From assembly GCF_038397775.1 (NCBI RefSeq), contig NZ_CP151650.1:1488001-1552000 (forward strand): a stretch of DNA of 64,000 bases, read 5' to 3'. The position numbers and the translations under genes were made by a program. The notes under the pieces were generated by a model that searched no databases, had not been told where the DNA came from, and saw nothing but the letters and a program-made list of their open reading frames with translations. The DNA is from Pseudomonas sp. RC10. Its GTDB lineage: Bacteria; Pseudomonadota; Gammaproteobacteria; Pseudomonadales; Pseudomonadaceae. Of the stretch, positions 51,616 to 60,566 are shown in pieces (the first letter of the stretch is position 1; each line of letters begins with the position of its first letter).

Positions 51616-51643
51616 TGTGGGGGCGAATAAATTCGCTCCCACA
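51616..51643. repeat. Single REP palindrome after tctE
   Basis: TGTGGGGGCGAATAA and ATTCGCTCCCACA form a nearly perfect 28-base hairpin. It lies between the convergent tctE and HDOD genes and may protect or end their transcripts. Confidence 0.75.
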
Positions 51644-51671
51644 AGTCTTTGTCCCGCAGGTCGATCAGCGG

Positions 51672-52493
51672 CTAGTAAAGCAGCGTCATGGCGTCGTTCA
51701 TCTGCCCGATCAACCCGCCATCGGCCATGTTCAGCCCCAGCTGTTTGACGGCTGGCATGTTCTGCACATCCAGATTGGGGTAGGGACGGCTGGTGGCTTC
51801 ATGCACGTGCACGGTCGCGACCTGGACCAAATCCACGTAATCGGCCTGTTCTGATATCCGGCCGAAATTCTGGAACTGTCGCGGCACGATGGCCAACGCC
51901 TCTGGAAAATCCCATGACCGCAGTAGTCGCTCGCCAATGATCGGGTGAATGCGTTCAATCACATGATTGAGGCTCACGGCGTCGGCCAGCAGTTCGAAGT
52001 TGTCTTCGGCATAAGTCAGGATCGGCAATACACCAATGAGGTGAATCAAGCCGGCGAGGGTGGCCTTGTCAGCCTTCAAATGACCTCGCTGATGGCTCAA
52101 GAGGTTGCTGACCCCGGCAACTTGCAGGCTCAGTTTCCAGATGTCACGCATTTTGGTTTCAACCACTTCGGACTTGGCGTGAAACATCTGCTCCACCACA
52201 AGGCCGATCGCCAGGTTGCAACTGTAGTTGACCCCCAGCCGGCGAACCGCAGTCAGCACGTCGCTGACCTCGAAGCTCGGGCGCAGCAATGGACTGTTGA
52301 CGACTTTGATCAGGCGAGCGGAAAGGGCGGTATCGCTACCGATGACCTTGCTCAAGGCAATGATGCTGATTTCCGAATCTTCGGCAGCCAGACGAATCTT
52401 CAGCGCAACTTCAGGAAGCGTCGGCAGAAACAGGGCGTCCTTGTCGATCGCCCGGATCAGGTCCCTCTGCACCTCGTCAGCCATACTACTCAT
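51672..52493 (-). CDS. HDOD-domain signalling protein
   Basis: The 273-residue protein is a single HDOD domain (about 15-215): LFLPTLPEVALKIRLAAEDSEISIIALSKVIGSDTALSARLIKVVNSPLLRP is the typical start, and GLIHLIGVLPIL corresponds to the degenerate HD site. HDOD proteins lack normal phosphohydrolase residues and act as adaptors in regulation. A start three codons later (MADEVQ) is possible. Partner unknown. Confidence 0.88.
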   Translation of the reverse strand: MSSMADEVQRDLIRAIDKDALFLPTLPEVALKIRLAAEDSEISIIALSKVIGSDTALSARLIKVVNSPLLRPSFEVSDVLTAVRRLGVNYSCNLAIGLVVEQMFHAKSEVVETKMRDIWKLSLQVAGVSNLLSHQRGHLKADKATLAGLIHLIGVLPILTYAEDNFELLADAVSLNHVIERIHPIIGERLLRSWDFPEALAIVPRQFQNFGRISEQADYVDLVQVATVHVHEATSRPYPNLDVQNMPAVKQLGLNMADGGLIGQMNDAMTLLY

Positions 52494-52564
52494 ATTGGAT
52501 CTCTGGATAAGGCATTCCGGTCAGCACCCCGTAAACGCGACGGCAAGGGGCAGACAACGACGGC

Positions 52565-53506
52565 TCAACGCTGTGTCTCCAGTTTGGCATCCAAAGTGTA
52601 CGGGAGTTCGCCGAGTTGCAACGCAATACCGTCCGCTGTGCCGAGACGGATATTGCCGTCTTCCACGGCGTCCGCCTGCAAGACGGCCAGCAGCTCGATG
52701 CCCGAGGCTGATCGGGCCGCCATGACCACGTTACCGACTGCGCTGGCGTGAACCGGAGAAAACAGCGCAGCGCCTGGCTCAGGCACTTCGCTGCCGTCGA
52801 ACGACAGGCGATATTGACGACGTTTGAGTTTGCCCAGGTACTGCATCCGCGCCACGATTTCCTGTCCGGTGTAGCAACCCTTCTTGAAGCTGACGCCACC
52901 CACGGCCTGCAGGTTGATCATCTGCGGGATGAATTCTTCCCGAGTCTGCGCGAACACTTGCCCGATACCGGCACGAATCTGACCCAGCAGCCAGTCATTG
53001 AGCGAACCTTCGGACAGTTGTTCCGCCAGACGACCGCGTACATCCGACGCCTGATCAGCCCGAACCCAGAGTTCGGCGCGGCCAAGGGAGACGCGAATAG
53101 CGATCAGGTCATTGGCCCGCGCTACCGAATCGGTCGCCTCAGGCAAATCCAGGCCCAGGCTGCCCAGCGCGTTGTCGGCATGGCTCAGGCCGAAACGAAC
53201 CCAGGCGGCGCTTTCGTCATTTAACTTGGATTTGGAGAAAACGGCGTATTTTCTCAGGTCGAGCAGCTGCGGCTCGATCAGCTCGCTGGCCATGGCCAGC
53301 AGCACGCCATCACCCTCCAACAGAATGCGGAAGCTGGACTGCATACGCCCTTTTTGCGTGCAGCGGGCGCCCAGCGTGGCAGTCGCCTCGCTCTGATAGT
53401 CCATGTTGCAGGTCAATTGGCCCTGCAGGAATTTACTGGCGTCCACGCCGCGAACGGCCAGTACACCTTCGTGGGAGAGTGGGCAGAAAAAAGCTGAATC
53501 GGCCAT
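52565..53506 (-). CDS. ygfZ: Folate-binding Fe-S cluster repair protein YgfZ
   Basis: The 313-residue protein has the GcvT-like fold and the diagnostic motif [22 protein letters not shown] with the conserved Cys. YgfZ uses folate in maintaining certain Fe-S enzymes such as MiaB. It is divergent from sdhE and ygfX, its usual neighbours. Confidence 0.93.
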   Translation of the reverse strand: MADSAFFCPLSHEGVLAVRGVDASKFLQGQLTCNMDYQSEATATLGARCTQKGRMQSSFRILLEGDGVLLAMASELIEPQLLDLRKYAVFSKSKLNDESAAWVRFGLSHADNALGSLGLDLPEATDSVARANDLIAIRVSLGRAELWVRADQASDVRGRLAEQLSEGSLNDWLLGQIRAGIGQVFAQTREEFIPQMINLQAVGGVSFKKGCYTGQEIVARMQYLGKLKRRQYRLSFDGSEVPEPGAALFSPVHASAVGNVVMAARSASGIELLAVLQADAVEDGNIRLGTADGIALQLGELPYTLDAKLETQR

Positions 53507-53649
53507 GGTTCATCGCAGGGGTAAAAGTCTGGGGCACCATCATAGTGCCCTGTCTCGTTTATGGGTATATGCAATGCATTGCGACTAAACGCGGGTTCGC
53601 CGCTCGCGGGCTCCCCTGTATACTCGCCGCCAAATTCGAGGAGCGCCCC

Positions 53650-53904
53650 ATGGTCGAAGAAATTGAACTCAACCGCCTCTTCTGGCATAGCCGCCGCGGC
53701 ATGCTCGAACTGGATGTGCTGCTGGTGCCGTTTGTCAGAGAAGTCTATCCATCGCTCAACGACGTTGACCGTGCGCTCTATGTCCGTCTGCTGACGTGCG
53801 AGGACCAGGACATGTTCGTCTGGTTCATGCAGCGCGGGGAATCGGAAGATCCGGAGTTGCAGCGCATGGTTCGCATGATTCTGGACCGTGTCCAGCCGAA
53901 GTGA
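53650..53904 (+). CDS. sdhE: Succinate dehydrogenase FAD-assembly factor SdhE
   Basis: Start [10 protein letters not shown] is set by GAGGAG 7 bases upstream. The 84-residue protein has the SdhE motif RRGMLELD and the family C terminus ([14 protein letters not shown]). It helps attach FAD to SdhA. The next gene starts within its last codons. Confidence 0.95.
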   Translation: MVEEIELNRLFWHSRRGMLELDVLLVPFVREVYPSLNDVDRALYVRLLTCEDQDMFVWFMQRGESEDPELQRMVRMILDRVQPK

Positions 53905-54355
53905 TTGCTTCGAATGCCGTTGGCAGCGCTCCCGGGCCTTGCTGACGGCATACCTCGGCGCTCAGGCGCTCGCGTTGATCTGCCTCTTTTTCCTGAGTCT
54001 CCCCGTTTGGGCCATTTTGCTCGGCGCTTTGCTGTGCGTGCTTCATGGCTTTCATTGCGTGCCGACGTCGATTCTGTTGAGCGGTGCCCGAGCGTTCACC
54101 GGGCTGCGTCGGGACGATACCGGGTGGCATTTATGGAACGAACGGGCAGGGTGGCAGCCAGTTCAGTTGCGTCCGGACAGTCTCGCGTTACCTCACTTAA
54201 TCGTGCTGAGGTTTCGCCTGCCGGGCGGTGGTTGGCTGAGTCGTTTGTGGGTCAGGAGCCTGTGCATTCCCAGCGACAGTCTGGCGCCGGACACCCACCG
54301 ACGCCTTCGTTTGCGCTTGAAATTCAGTCGGCGAAGGTGGGTGGCACCAGAATAG
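53888..54355 (+). CDS. ygfX: YgfX (CptA-type) membrane protein
   Basis: A GTG start overlaps sdhE by 17 bases. The 155-residue protein has two membrane helices (about 17-57) followed by a soluble part with [16 protein letters not shown] and a basic end ([14 protein letters not shown]). YgfX pairs with SdhE in enterobacteria, where it has been described as a membrane toxin or division inhibitor. Its 3' end overlaps nadB on the other strand by 32 bases. Confidence 0.85.
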   Translation: MSSRSDCFECRWQRSRALLTAYLGAQALALICLFFLSLPVWAILLGALLCVLHGFHCVPTSILLSGARAFTGLRRDDTGWHLWNERAGWQPVQLRPDSLALPHLIVLRFRLPGGGWLSRLWVRSLCIPSDSLAPDTHRRLRLRLKFSRRRWVAPE

Positions 54356-55940
54356 TGTCCACGGCCTCGGGCAGCATGTCCGGGTAATCCAGCGTGTAAT
54401 GCAGCCCCCGGCTTTCCTTGCGCGCCATGGCCGAGGCAATCATCAGTTCGGCGACTTGAGCCAGGTTGCGAAGCTCGATCAGGTCGCGACTGACTTTGTA
54501 ATTGCTGTAGAACTCGTCGATTTCGTCCAACAGCAATCGCACCCGGTGCTGGGCGCGCTGTAAGCGCTTGTTGGTGCGCACGATACCGACGTAGTCCCAC
54601 ATGAAGCGGCGCAGCTCATCCCAGTTATGGGCGATGATCACGTCCTCGTCCGAGTCCGTCACCTGACTCGCGTCCCAGAACGGCAAGTCCGCTGGCTGCT
54701 TGATAGCCCCGAGCTGCGTGATGATGTCGTTAGCCGCCGAGCGGGCATAGACGAAGCATTCCAGCAGCGAATTGCTGGCCATTCGGTTGGCGCCGTGCAG
54801 ACCGGTGAAGCTGGTTTCGCCTATGGCATATAAACCCGGCACGTCGGTGCGGCCGTGCTGGTCAACCACGACGCCGCCGCAGGTGTAATGGGCGGCCGGC
54901 ACCACCGGAATGGGTTCGCGGGTGATGTCGATACCGAATTCCAGACACCGTTCATAAACAGTCGGGAAGTGGGATTTAATGAAATCTTCGGGTTTGTGGC
55001 TGATGTCGAGATAAACGCAGTCGACCCCCAGACGTTTCATTTCATGGTCAATCGCCCGTGCGACGATGTCTCGTGGGGCCAGCTCGGCGCGCTCGTCGAA
55101 CCTCTGCATGAAGCGTTCGCCATTCGGCAACTTTAAATACGCCCCTTCGCCACGCAGGGCCTCGGTTACCAGAAAACTCTTGGCCTGCGGGTGATAAAGG
55201 CAGGTCGGGTGAAACTGATTGAATTCCAGATTGCCAACCCGGCAACCCGAACGCCACGCCATGGCTATGCCGTCACCGCAGGCCCCGTCAGGGTTGCTGG
55301 TGTAGAGATAAACCTTCGCCGCGCCGCCTGATGCCAGAATCGTGAAGCGCGCGCTGTGCGTATCGACTTCGCCAGTGGCGCGATCCAGCACGTAGGCGCC
55401 CAGGCAGCGATCACCGTCCTGCCCCAATCGACGCTCGGTGATCAAGTCGACGGCGACCCGCTGGTCCAGCAATTCAATGTTCGGGCGCGCCTGTGCTTGT
55501 GCCAGGAGGGTACGAAAAATAGCAGCGCCGGTCGCGTCAGCGGCGTGGATGATGCGGCGATGGCTGTGGCCGCCTTCCCGGGTCAGGTGAAATTCGAAAC
55601 CGCCATCCACGACGGCCGACTGATCGTCGCGGGTGAAGGGCACGCCCATGTCGATCAGCCATTGAATGGCCTCACGGCTGTGTTCAACGGTGAATCGCAC
55701 CGCTTCCTCTTTACACAGGCCGCCACCGGCATTGAGGGTGTCTTCAACGTGGGATTGAACGGTGTCAGTGTTGTCCAGCACCGCCGCCACGCCGCCCTGC
55801 GCCCAGAAGGTCGAGCCATTGGCCAGATTGCCTTTGCTCAAGACCGCGATGCGCAAATGATCGGGCAGGGTCAGCGCCAGGCTCAATCCGGCGGCACCGC
55901 TGCCGATCACCAAAACGTCGTGCTGAAAGTGTCGGCTCAT
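54324..55940 (-). CDS. nadB: L-aspartate oxidase
   Basis: NadB oxidises aspartate to iminoaspartate in NAD synthesis. The 538-residue flavoprotein has the FAD motif [15 protein letters not shown] at the start, the [25 protein letters not shown] stretch, the active-site part [13 protein letters not shown], and the C-terminal helical domain. It is oriented against algU, sharing a 499-base upstream region. Confidence 0.96.
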   Translation of the reverse strand: MSRHFQHDVLVIGSGAAGLSLALTLPDHLRIAVLSKGNLANGSTFWAQGGVAAVLDNTDTVQSHVEDTLNAGGGLCKEEAVRFTVEHSREAIQWLIDMGVPFTRDDQSAVVDGGFEFHLTREGGHSHRRIIHAADATGAAIFRTLLAQAQARPNIELLDQRVAVDLITERRLGQDGDRCLGAYVLDRATGEVDTHSARFTILASGGAAKVYLYTSNPDGACGDGIAMAWRSGCRVGNLEFNQFHPTCLYHPQAKSFLVTEALRGEGAYLKLPNGERFMQRFDERAELAPRDIVARAIDHEMKRLGVDCVYLDISHKPEDFIKSHFPTVYERCLEFGIDITREPIPVVPAAHYTCGGVVVDQHGRTDVPGLYAIGETSFTGLHGANRMASNSLLECFVYARSAANDIITQLGAIKQPADLPFWDASQVTDSDEDVIIAHNWDELRRFMWDYVGIVRTNKRLQRAQHRVRLLLDEIDEFYSNYKVSRDLIELRNLAQVAELMIASAMARKESRGLHYTLDYPDMLPEAVDTILVPPTFAD

Positions 55941-56162
55941 TTCTTCTTATCTCGGCTTCTATATGGCCACTAGTATGTAAGGAGTGGTAACGGCACAATG
56001 GCTGGGATTTTATGGCAATTGTGAATCACAGCGGGGGCGGATTGTGCGCTACTCCGCAGCATCGTGCATACCGTTTGGAGGGCGAATTCAATGTCAGCAT
56101 TGCGTTCGAATTGGATCCTACAAACTCGCGGTGCGTGTCTTACAGCCCTCAACGAAATATGG

Positions 56163-56190
56163 GAACTTTTCATGAAGCCCCACGTTCAAT
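56163..56190 (+). promoter_or_regulatory. Candidate distal AlgU (sigma22)-type promoter of algU
   Basis: GAACTT (56163-56168) is followed after 17 bases by TCAAT, close to the GAACTT-N16/17-TCnnA consensus. It lies 250 bases before algU. P. aeruginosa algU is known to have more than one AlgU-dependent promoter. Confidence 0.5.
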
Positions 56191-56353
56191 AGAGGGTTGC
56201 CGATAAAGGGACAGCGTCGGCGCAGCGCAAAGAGGGTTCATCCCTCCGCGCAAGCGCTTTCGACGAAAAGATTATTCACGCAGCCGACCTGGTTCGAGCT
56301 GCGTTTTTCGTGCGGGCTACCGACGCTCGCCGGAAACTTGCTTGAAGGGGGGA

Positions 56354-56380
56354 GAACTTTTGCGAAAAGCCCGAGTCTAT
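56354..56380 (+). promoter_or_regulatory. AlgU (sigma22)-type promoter of algU
   Basis: GAACTT (56354-56359), a 16-base spacer and TCTAT (56376-56380) match the AlgU consensus apart from the last base. It is 60 bases before the algU start and indicates autoregulation. Between 55941 and 56439 I see no gene, only this and the distal promoter. Confidence 0.7.
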
Positions 56381-56439
56381 GTTTGCAAGCCTGTGAAGCA
56401 GCCTCTGCGACACTCCTTTGAGCTTTATGAGGAGTGTTC

Positions 56440-57021
56440 ATGCTAACCCAGGAAGAGGATCAGCAACTGGTCGAACGCGTACAGCGCGGCGACAAGCGAG
56501 CCTTTGATCTGCTAGTGGTGAAATATCAGCACAAGATTCTTGGGTTGATCGTGAGGTTCGTTCACGACACCCACGAAGCCCAGGATGTCGCGCAAGAGGC
56601 TTTCATCAAGGCTTACCGTGCGCTTGGGAATTTCCGCGGCGACAGTGCGTTTTATACGTGGCTGTACCGCATCGCCATTAACACGGCGAAGAATTATCTG
56701 GTGTCGCGAGGTCGGCGACCGCCGGACAGCGATGTCAGATCTGAAGACGCGGAGTTCTACGACGGCGATCATGGCCTCAAGGACATCGAGTCGCCGGAAC
56801 GTGCATTGTTGAGGGATGAGATCGAGGGCACTGTCCATCGGACCATCCAGCTACTGCCAGAAGATTTGCGTACAGCTCTAACTTTGCGTGAGTTTGACGG
56901 TCTGAGTTACGAAGACATTGCGAGCGTGATGCAATGTCCGGTTGGTACCGTGCGCTCTCGCATTTTCCGCGCTCGGGAAGCCATTGATAAAGCCCTGCAG
57001 CCTTTGTTGCAGGAAACCTGA
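56440..57021 (+). CDS. algU: Extracytoplasmic-stress sigma factor AlgU (RpoE/sigma22)
   Basis: Start MLTQEEDQQL is set by GAGGAG. The 193-residue protein is almost identical in plan to P. aeruginosa AlgU: region 2 (AQDVAQEAFIKAYRALGNFRG, FYTWLYRIAINTAKNYLV) and region 4 (DGLSYEDIASVMQCPVGTVRSRIFRARE). It controls envelope stress and alginate genes and is held by MucA. It heads the algU-mucA-mucB-mucD cluster. Confidence 0.98.
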   Translation: MLTQEEDQQLVERVQRGDKRAFDLLVVKYQHKILGLIVRFVHDTHEAQDVAQEAFIKAYRALGNFRGDSAFYTWLYRIAINTAKNYLVSRGRRPPDSDVRSEDAEFYDGDHGLKDIESPERALLRDEIEGTVHRTIQLLPEDLRTALTLREFDGLSYEDIASVMQCPVGTVRSRIFRAREAIDKALQPLLQET

Positions 57022-57054
57022 GACAGCGGCGATAGCCATATGAGAGGAACCGCC

Positions 57055-57645
57055 ATGAGTCGTGAAGCCCTGCAGGAATCGCTGTCCGCGGTGATGGATA
57101 ACGAAGCGGACGAATTGGAATTACGTCGGGTGCTCAACGCAATCGACGATGCGGATACACGTGCCACATGGTCGCGTTATCAAATTGCTCGTGCAGCAAT
57201 GCATAAAGAACTGCTGATGCCTCATCTGGACATCTCGGCTGCTGTCTCCGCCGCGATTGCCGACGAAGTCAGCCCGCTGAAGGCCGGACGTGGTCCTTGG
57301 CGTACGCTTGGACGCCTGGCGGTAGCCGCTTCGGTCACTGTCGCCGTGCTGGCTGGCGTGCGTCTTTACAACCAGGACGAAATCGCTGGTGCACAACTGG
57401 CGCAGCAATCGGCACAGCCGACCAACATCGCAATGCCTCAAGTGAAGGGTCCTGCGGTACTGGCGGGTTACACCGAAAGCGAGCAAGCCCCGGGGCCGAT
57501 GGCCAGCGGAGTGTTGCAGAATCAGGCTGGCTGGCACGATCAGCGTCTGCCTGGGTATCTGCGTCAACATGCTCAGCAAGCTGCGTTGAAAGGCACTGAA
57601 AGCGCACTGCCATACGCACGCGCCGCCAGCCTGGAAAACCGTTAA
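57055..57645 (+). CDS. mucA: Anti-sigma factor MucA
   Basis: Start MSREALQESLS is set by GAGAGGAA. The 196-residue protein has the cytoplasmic anti-sigma domain (1-80, LSAVMDNEADELELRRVLNAI), one TM helix (about 84-103, GRLAVAASVTVAVLAGV) and a periplasmic part that is cut in sequence by AlgW and MucP-type proteases. The frame is intact, so no mucoid-type truncation is present. Confidence 0.96.
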   Translation: MSREALQESLSAVMDNEADELELRRVLNAIDDADTRATWSRYQIARAAMHKELLMPHLDISAAVSAAIADEVSPLKAGRGPWRTLGRLAVAASVTVAVLAGVRLYNQDEIAGAQLAQQSAQPTNIAMPQVKGPAVLAGYTESEQAPGPMASGVLQNQAGWHDQRLPGYLRQHAQQAALKGTESALPYARAASLENR

Positions 57646-57653
57646 GGAGGATC

Positions 57654-58646
57654 ATGCGCGCCATCCCTCTAGTGCCGCTTCTGCTTGGTGGATGGCTGGT
57701 CCTTCCCGTTCATGCCGATGATGCGCAAGACCAGCTCAAGCGTCTTGCGCAGGCAGAACAGCAGCAAAGCTTTCAAGGCACCTTCGTTTACGAACGCAAT
57801 GGAAGTTTCTCCACTCACCGGATTTGGCATCGCGTTGCAGATGGCAAGGTCAGTGAGCATTTGCTTCAGCTCGATGGTTCCGCTCAAGAGGTGCTGCGCG
57901 TTGATGGGGTAACCCAATGCGTCAGCGGTACCCTTGAAGCGGGTGTGTCGAACCTCCCGGATTCTCCTGCTCACGCCTTCGATGCTGCAAAGCTGTCGGC
58001 GTGGTATGACATGAAAGTGGCTGGAAGCTCCCGTGTCGCGGGACGTCCAGCTACAGTCGTCACGTTGACGCCCCGCGATCAGCATCGCTATGGCATCGAG
58101 CTTCATCTGGATAACCAGACCGGATTGCCTCTCAAATCGCTGTTGTTGAGCGACAAAGGGCAGCTGCTGGAGCGTTTCCAGTTTACCGAGCTCAATTCGG
58201 CGGACCCATTGACCGACCAGATGCTTCAGCCCAGTGCTGATTGCAAAACTGTTACGGTGGCGAAAACCAAACCGGAGCCGCAAAAGCAGCAAGTTGCCTG
58301 GCATTCCGACTGGTTGCCGCCCGGCTTTGAGCTCAGCAACGCCGCTGCGCGTAAAGATCCGGACTCCAAGACGCTGGTCACCAGTCTCATGTATGACGAC
58401 GGCTTGGCCCGCTTCTCTGTATTCATCGAGCCCGTGAGTGGCGCGGCGGTGACTGACATTCGCACCCAATTAGGCCCGACTGTCGCTGTCTCCCGTCGCT
58501 TGACCACCCCCAAGGGTGACGCAATGGTGACTGTAGTGGGCGAAATCCCGATCGGTACGGCCGAGCGTATTGCCCTGTCGATGCGCAATGATGCTGCCAC
58601 CTCCTCTGCTGGCAGCAAGGCGTCCGGGGCGACCAGCAAGAACTGA
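57654..58646 (+). CDS. mucB: Periplasmic MucA-protecting regulator MucB
   Basis: The 330-residue protein has a signal peptide (to about residue 21) and the two-domain MucB/RseB lipid-sensing fold (QQQSFQGTFVYERNGSFSTHRIWHRV; SDWLPPGFELSNAA). It shields MucA from proteolysis. AAGGAGG lies just before the start. It is followed by a strong hairpin at 58662. Confidence 0.95.
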   Translation: MRAIPLVPLLLGGWLVLPVHADDAQDQLKRLAQAEQQQSFQGTFVYERNGSFSTHRIWHRVADGKVSEHLLQLDGSAQEVLRVDGVTQCVSGTLEAGVSNLPDSPAHAFDAAKLSAWYDMKVAGSSRVAGRPATVVTLTPRDQHRYGIELHLDNQTGLPLKSLLLSDKGQLLERFQFTELNSADPLTDQMLQPSADCKTVTVAKTKPEPQKQQVAWHSDWLPPGFELSNAAARKDPDSKTLVTSLMYDDGLARFSVFIEPVSGAAVTDIRTQLGPTVAVSRRLTTPKGDAMVTVVGEIPIGTAERIALSMRNDAATSSAGSKASGATSKN

Positions 58647-58661
58647 CCCCAACCGGTGTAT

Positions 58662-58691
58662 GCCCTGCATGAAAAAGGTTTCATGCAGGGC
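58662..58691 (+). terminator. 13-bp perfect hairpin after mucB, no T-tract
   Basis: GCCCTGCATGAAA (58662-58674) and TTTCATGCAGGGC (58679-58691) pair fully around AAGG. Without a T run it may slow transcription or protect mRNA rather than end it. Confidence 0.5.
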
Positions 58692-58819
58692 GTTATCATC
58701 CGCCAGCCACGCAAACGCGGGCTTTGATCGAGACGCTGAAATGTTTGGTCAGCTTTGCAGGTTGCAATCCCACTCTTTTTTTTCTATAGGTCACAGCCTC
58801 TTGGCTCTGGCCTTTTGTT

Positions 58820-58844
58820 GTTTCAGCTTTCAGAAAGCTGAAAC
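58820..58844 (+). other. Second intercistronic hairpin before mucD
   Basis: GTTTCAGCTTT (58820-58830) pairs with AAAGCTGAAAC (58834-58844). Together with the hairpin at 58662 it occupies the 309-base gap where mucC would be in P. aeruginosa; no mucC frame is present. Confidence 0.55.
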
Positions 58845-58955
58845 AGCGTAAAACTGGCTGAGAGTGATGCTCTGAGCAACACTGCCAGATGCAGATGCTC
58901 CTCGAACCTGTTGGGTTCGTACCGCTTAACCATGCTCGTTGTGAACGGGAGCCGT

Positions 58956-60398
58956 ATGTCGATACCACGCTTGAAAACTTATCTGTCCTGGATGGCCGCC
59001 GTGCTGATGCTCGGTCAGGTCCTCACTGCGCAGGCCGAAGCCCTGCCGGACTTTACATCTTTGGTGGAGCAGGCTTCGCCTGCCGTCGTCAACATCAGTA
59101 CCCGCCAGAAACTGCCAGACCGCTCCGTGGCGAAGGGGCAGATGCCTGACCTGGAAGGCCTGCCGCCGATGCTCCGTGAATTCCTGGAGCGCAGCATGCC
59201 GCCGGGGTCGCGTCCACCAGGATCAGGCTCGGGCAAAGGCGATCGTCAACGTGAAGCGCAGTCCCTGGGCTCGGGCTTCATCATCTCCGCCGACGGCTTC
59301 ATCCTGACCAACAACCACGTGATCGACGGTGCCGACGAAATTCTGGTGCGCCTGTCTGATCGCAGCGAAATGAAGGCCAAGCTGATCGGCACTGACCCAC
59401 GTACCGACGTGGCCGTCCTGAAAATCGACGGCAAAGACTTGCCGACCGTCAAGCTCGGTAACTCTGACAAGCTGAAAGTGGGCGAGTGGGTGCTGGCCAT
59501 TGGCTCGCCGTTCGGTTTCGACCACTCGGTCACCAAAGGCATTGTCAGCGCCAAGGGCCGCAGCCTGCCGAACGACACCTATGTGCCGTTCATTCAGACG
59601 GACGTAGCGATCAACCCCGGCAACTCGGGTGGCCCGCTGTTCAACATGGCCGGTGAGGTCGTGGGGATCAACTCGCAGATTTTCACCCGTTCCGGCGGCT
59701 TCATGGGCCTGTCATTCGCGATCCCGATCGACGTGGCCATGGACGTTGCCAACCAGCTCAAGGCTAACGGCAAGGTCAATCGCGGCTGGCTGGGCGTTGT
59801 GATTCAGGAAGTGAACAAGGACCTGGCCGAGTCGTTCGGTCTGGACAAGCCGGCCGGTGCCCTGGTCGCGCAGGTGCTGGATGACGGTCCTGCCGCCAAA
59901 GCCGGTCTGCAGGTCGGTGACGTGATTCTCAGCGCCAACGGTACGCCTATCGTCATGTCCGCAGACTTGCCACACCTGATCGGCAACTTGAAAGACGGCA
60001 GCAAAGCCGAACTGGAAGTGATCCGCGACGGCAAGCGTCAGAAACTGACCGTGACTGTCGGCGCGCTGCCAGCAGAAGGCGAGGAGATGGGCGCTTCCGA
60101 GTCAGGTGTCGAGCGCAACAGCAACCGTCTGGGCGTTTCGGTCATTGACCTGACCGCCGAGCAGCTGAAATCGATGGACCTGAAAGGTGGCGTTGCTATC
60201 AAGGATGTTCAGGACGGTCCTGCTTCGCTCATCGGCCTGCAGACGGGCGACGTGATTACTCACCTGAACAACCAGGCCATCACCTCGGCCAAGCAGTTCA
60301 CCGACGTGGCCAAGGACCTGCCGAAGAATCGTTCGGTGTCGATGCGGGTGCTGCGTCAGGGCCGTGCAACGTTCATCACATTCAAACTGGCGGAATAA
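58956..60398 (+). CDS. mucD: Periplasmic HtrA/DegP-type serine protease MucD
   Basis: Start MSIPRLKTYL is chosen because GGGAG lies 5 bases upstream and it gives a signal peptide ending TAQA. The 480-residue protease has triad His121 (TNNHVID), Asp151 (DPRTDVAVLK) and Ser224 (PGNSGGPLFN), then two PDZ domains (about 265-355 and 385-475). It clears misfolded envelope proteins and limits AlgU activity. A strong terminator follows. Confidence 0.96.
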   Translation: MSIPRLKTYLSWMAAVLMLGQVLTAQAEALPDFTSLVEQASPAVVNISTRQKLPDRSVAKGQMPDLEGLPPMLREFLERSMPPGSRPPGSGSGKGDRQREAQSLGSGFIISADGFILTNNHVIDGADEILVRLSDRSEMKAKLIGTDPRTDVAVLKIDGKDLPTVKLGNSDKLKVGEWVLAIGSPFGFDHSVTKGIVSAKGRSLPNDTYVPFIQTDVAINPGNSGGPLFNMAGEVVGINSQIFTRSGGFMGLSFAIPIDVAMDVANQLKANGKVNRGWLGVVIQEVNKDLAESFGLDKPAGALVAQVLDDGPAAKAGLQVGDVILSANGTPIVMSADLPHLIGNLKDGSKAELEVIRDGKRQKLTVTVGALPAEGEEMGASESGVERNSNRLGVSVIDLTAEQLKSMDLKGGVAIKDVQDGPASLIGLQTGDVITHLNNQAITSAKQFTDVAKDLPKNRSVSMRVLRQGRATFITFKLAE

Positions 60399-60416
60399 TC
60401 AGCCAGACAGGGAAAA

Positions 60417-60441
60417 GGAGCGGCCTGGCCGCTCCTTTTTT
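60417..60441 (+). terminator. Intrinsic terminator of the algU-mucD cluster
   Basis: GGAGCGGC (60417-60424) pairs with GCCGCTCC (60428-60435), followed by six T. It ends 43 bases after the mucD stop. Confidence 0.92.
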
Positions 60442-60566
60442 GTATCCCGCTGTCGGAAGGCTCTCTGTCCTCGTGTGCAACGTGACGCCCCAGCCTTCCT
60501 TCAGGTACAATTCCCGGCTATTTTTCGGCGGGCAGTCTGCCTGCAACCTTTTTCGAGTGTTGATCC

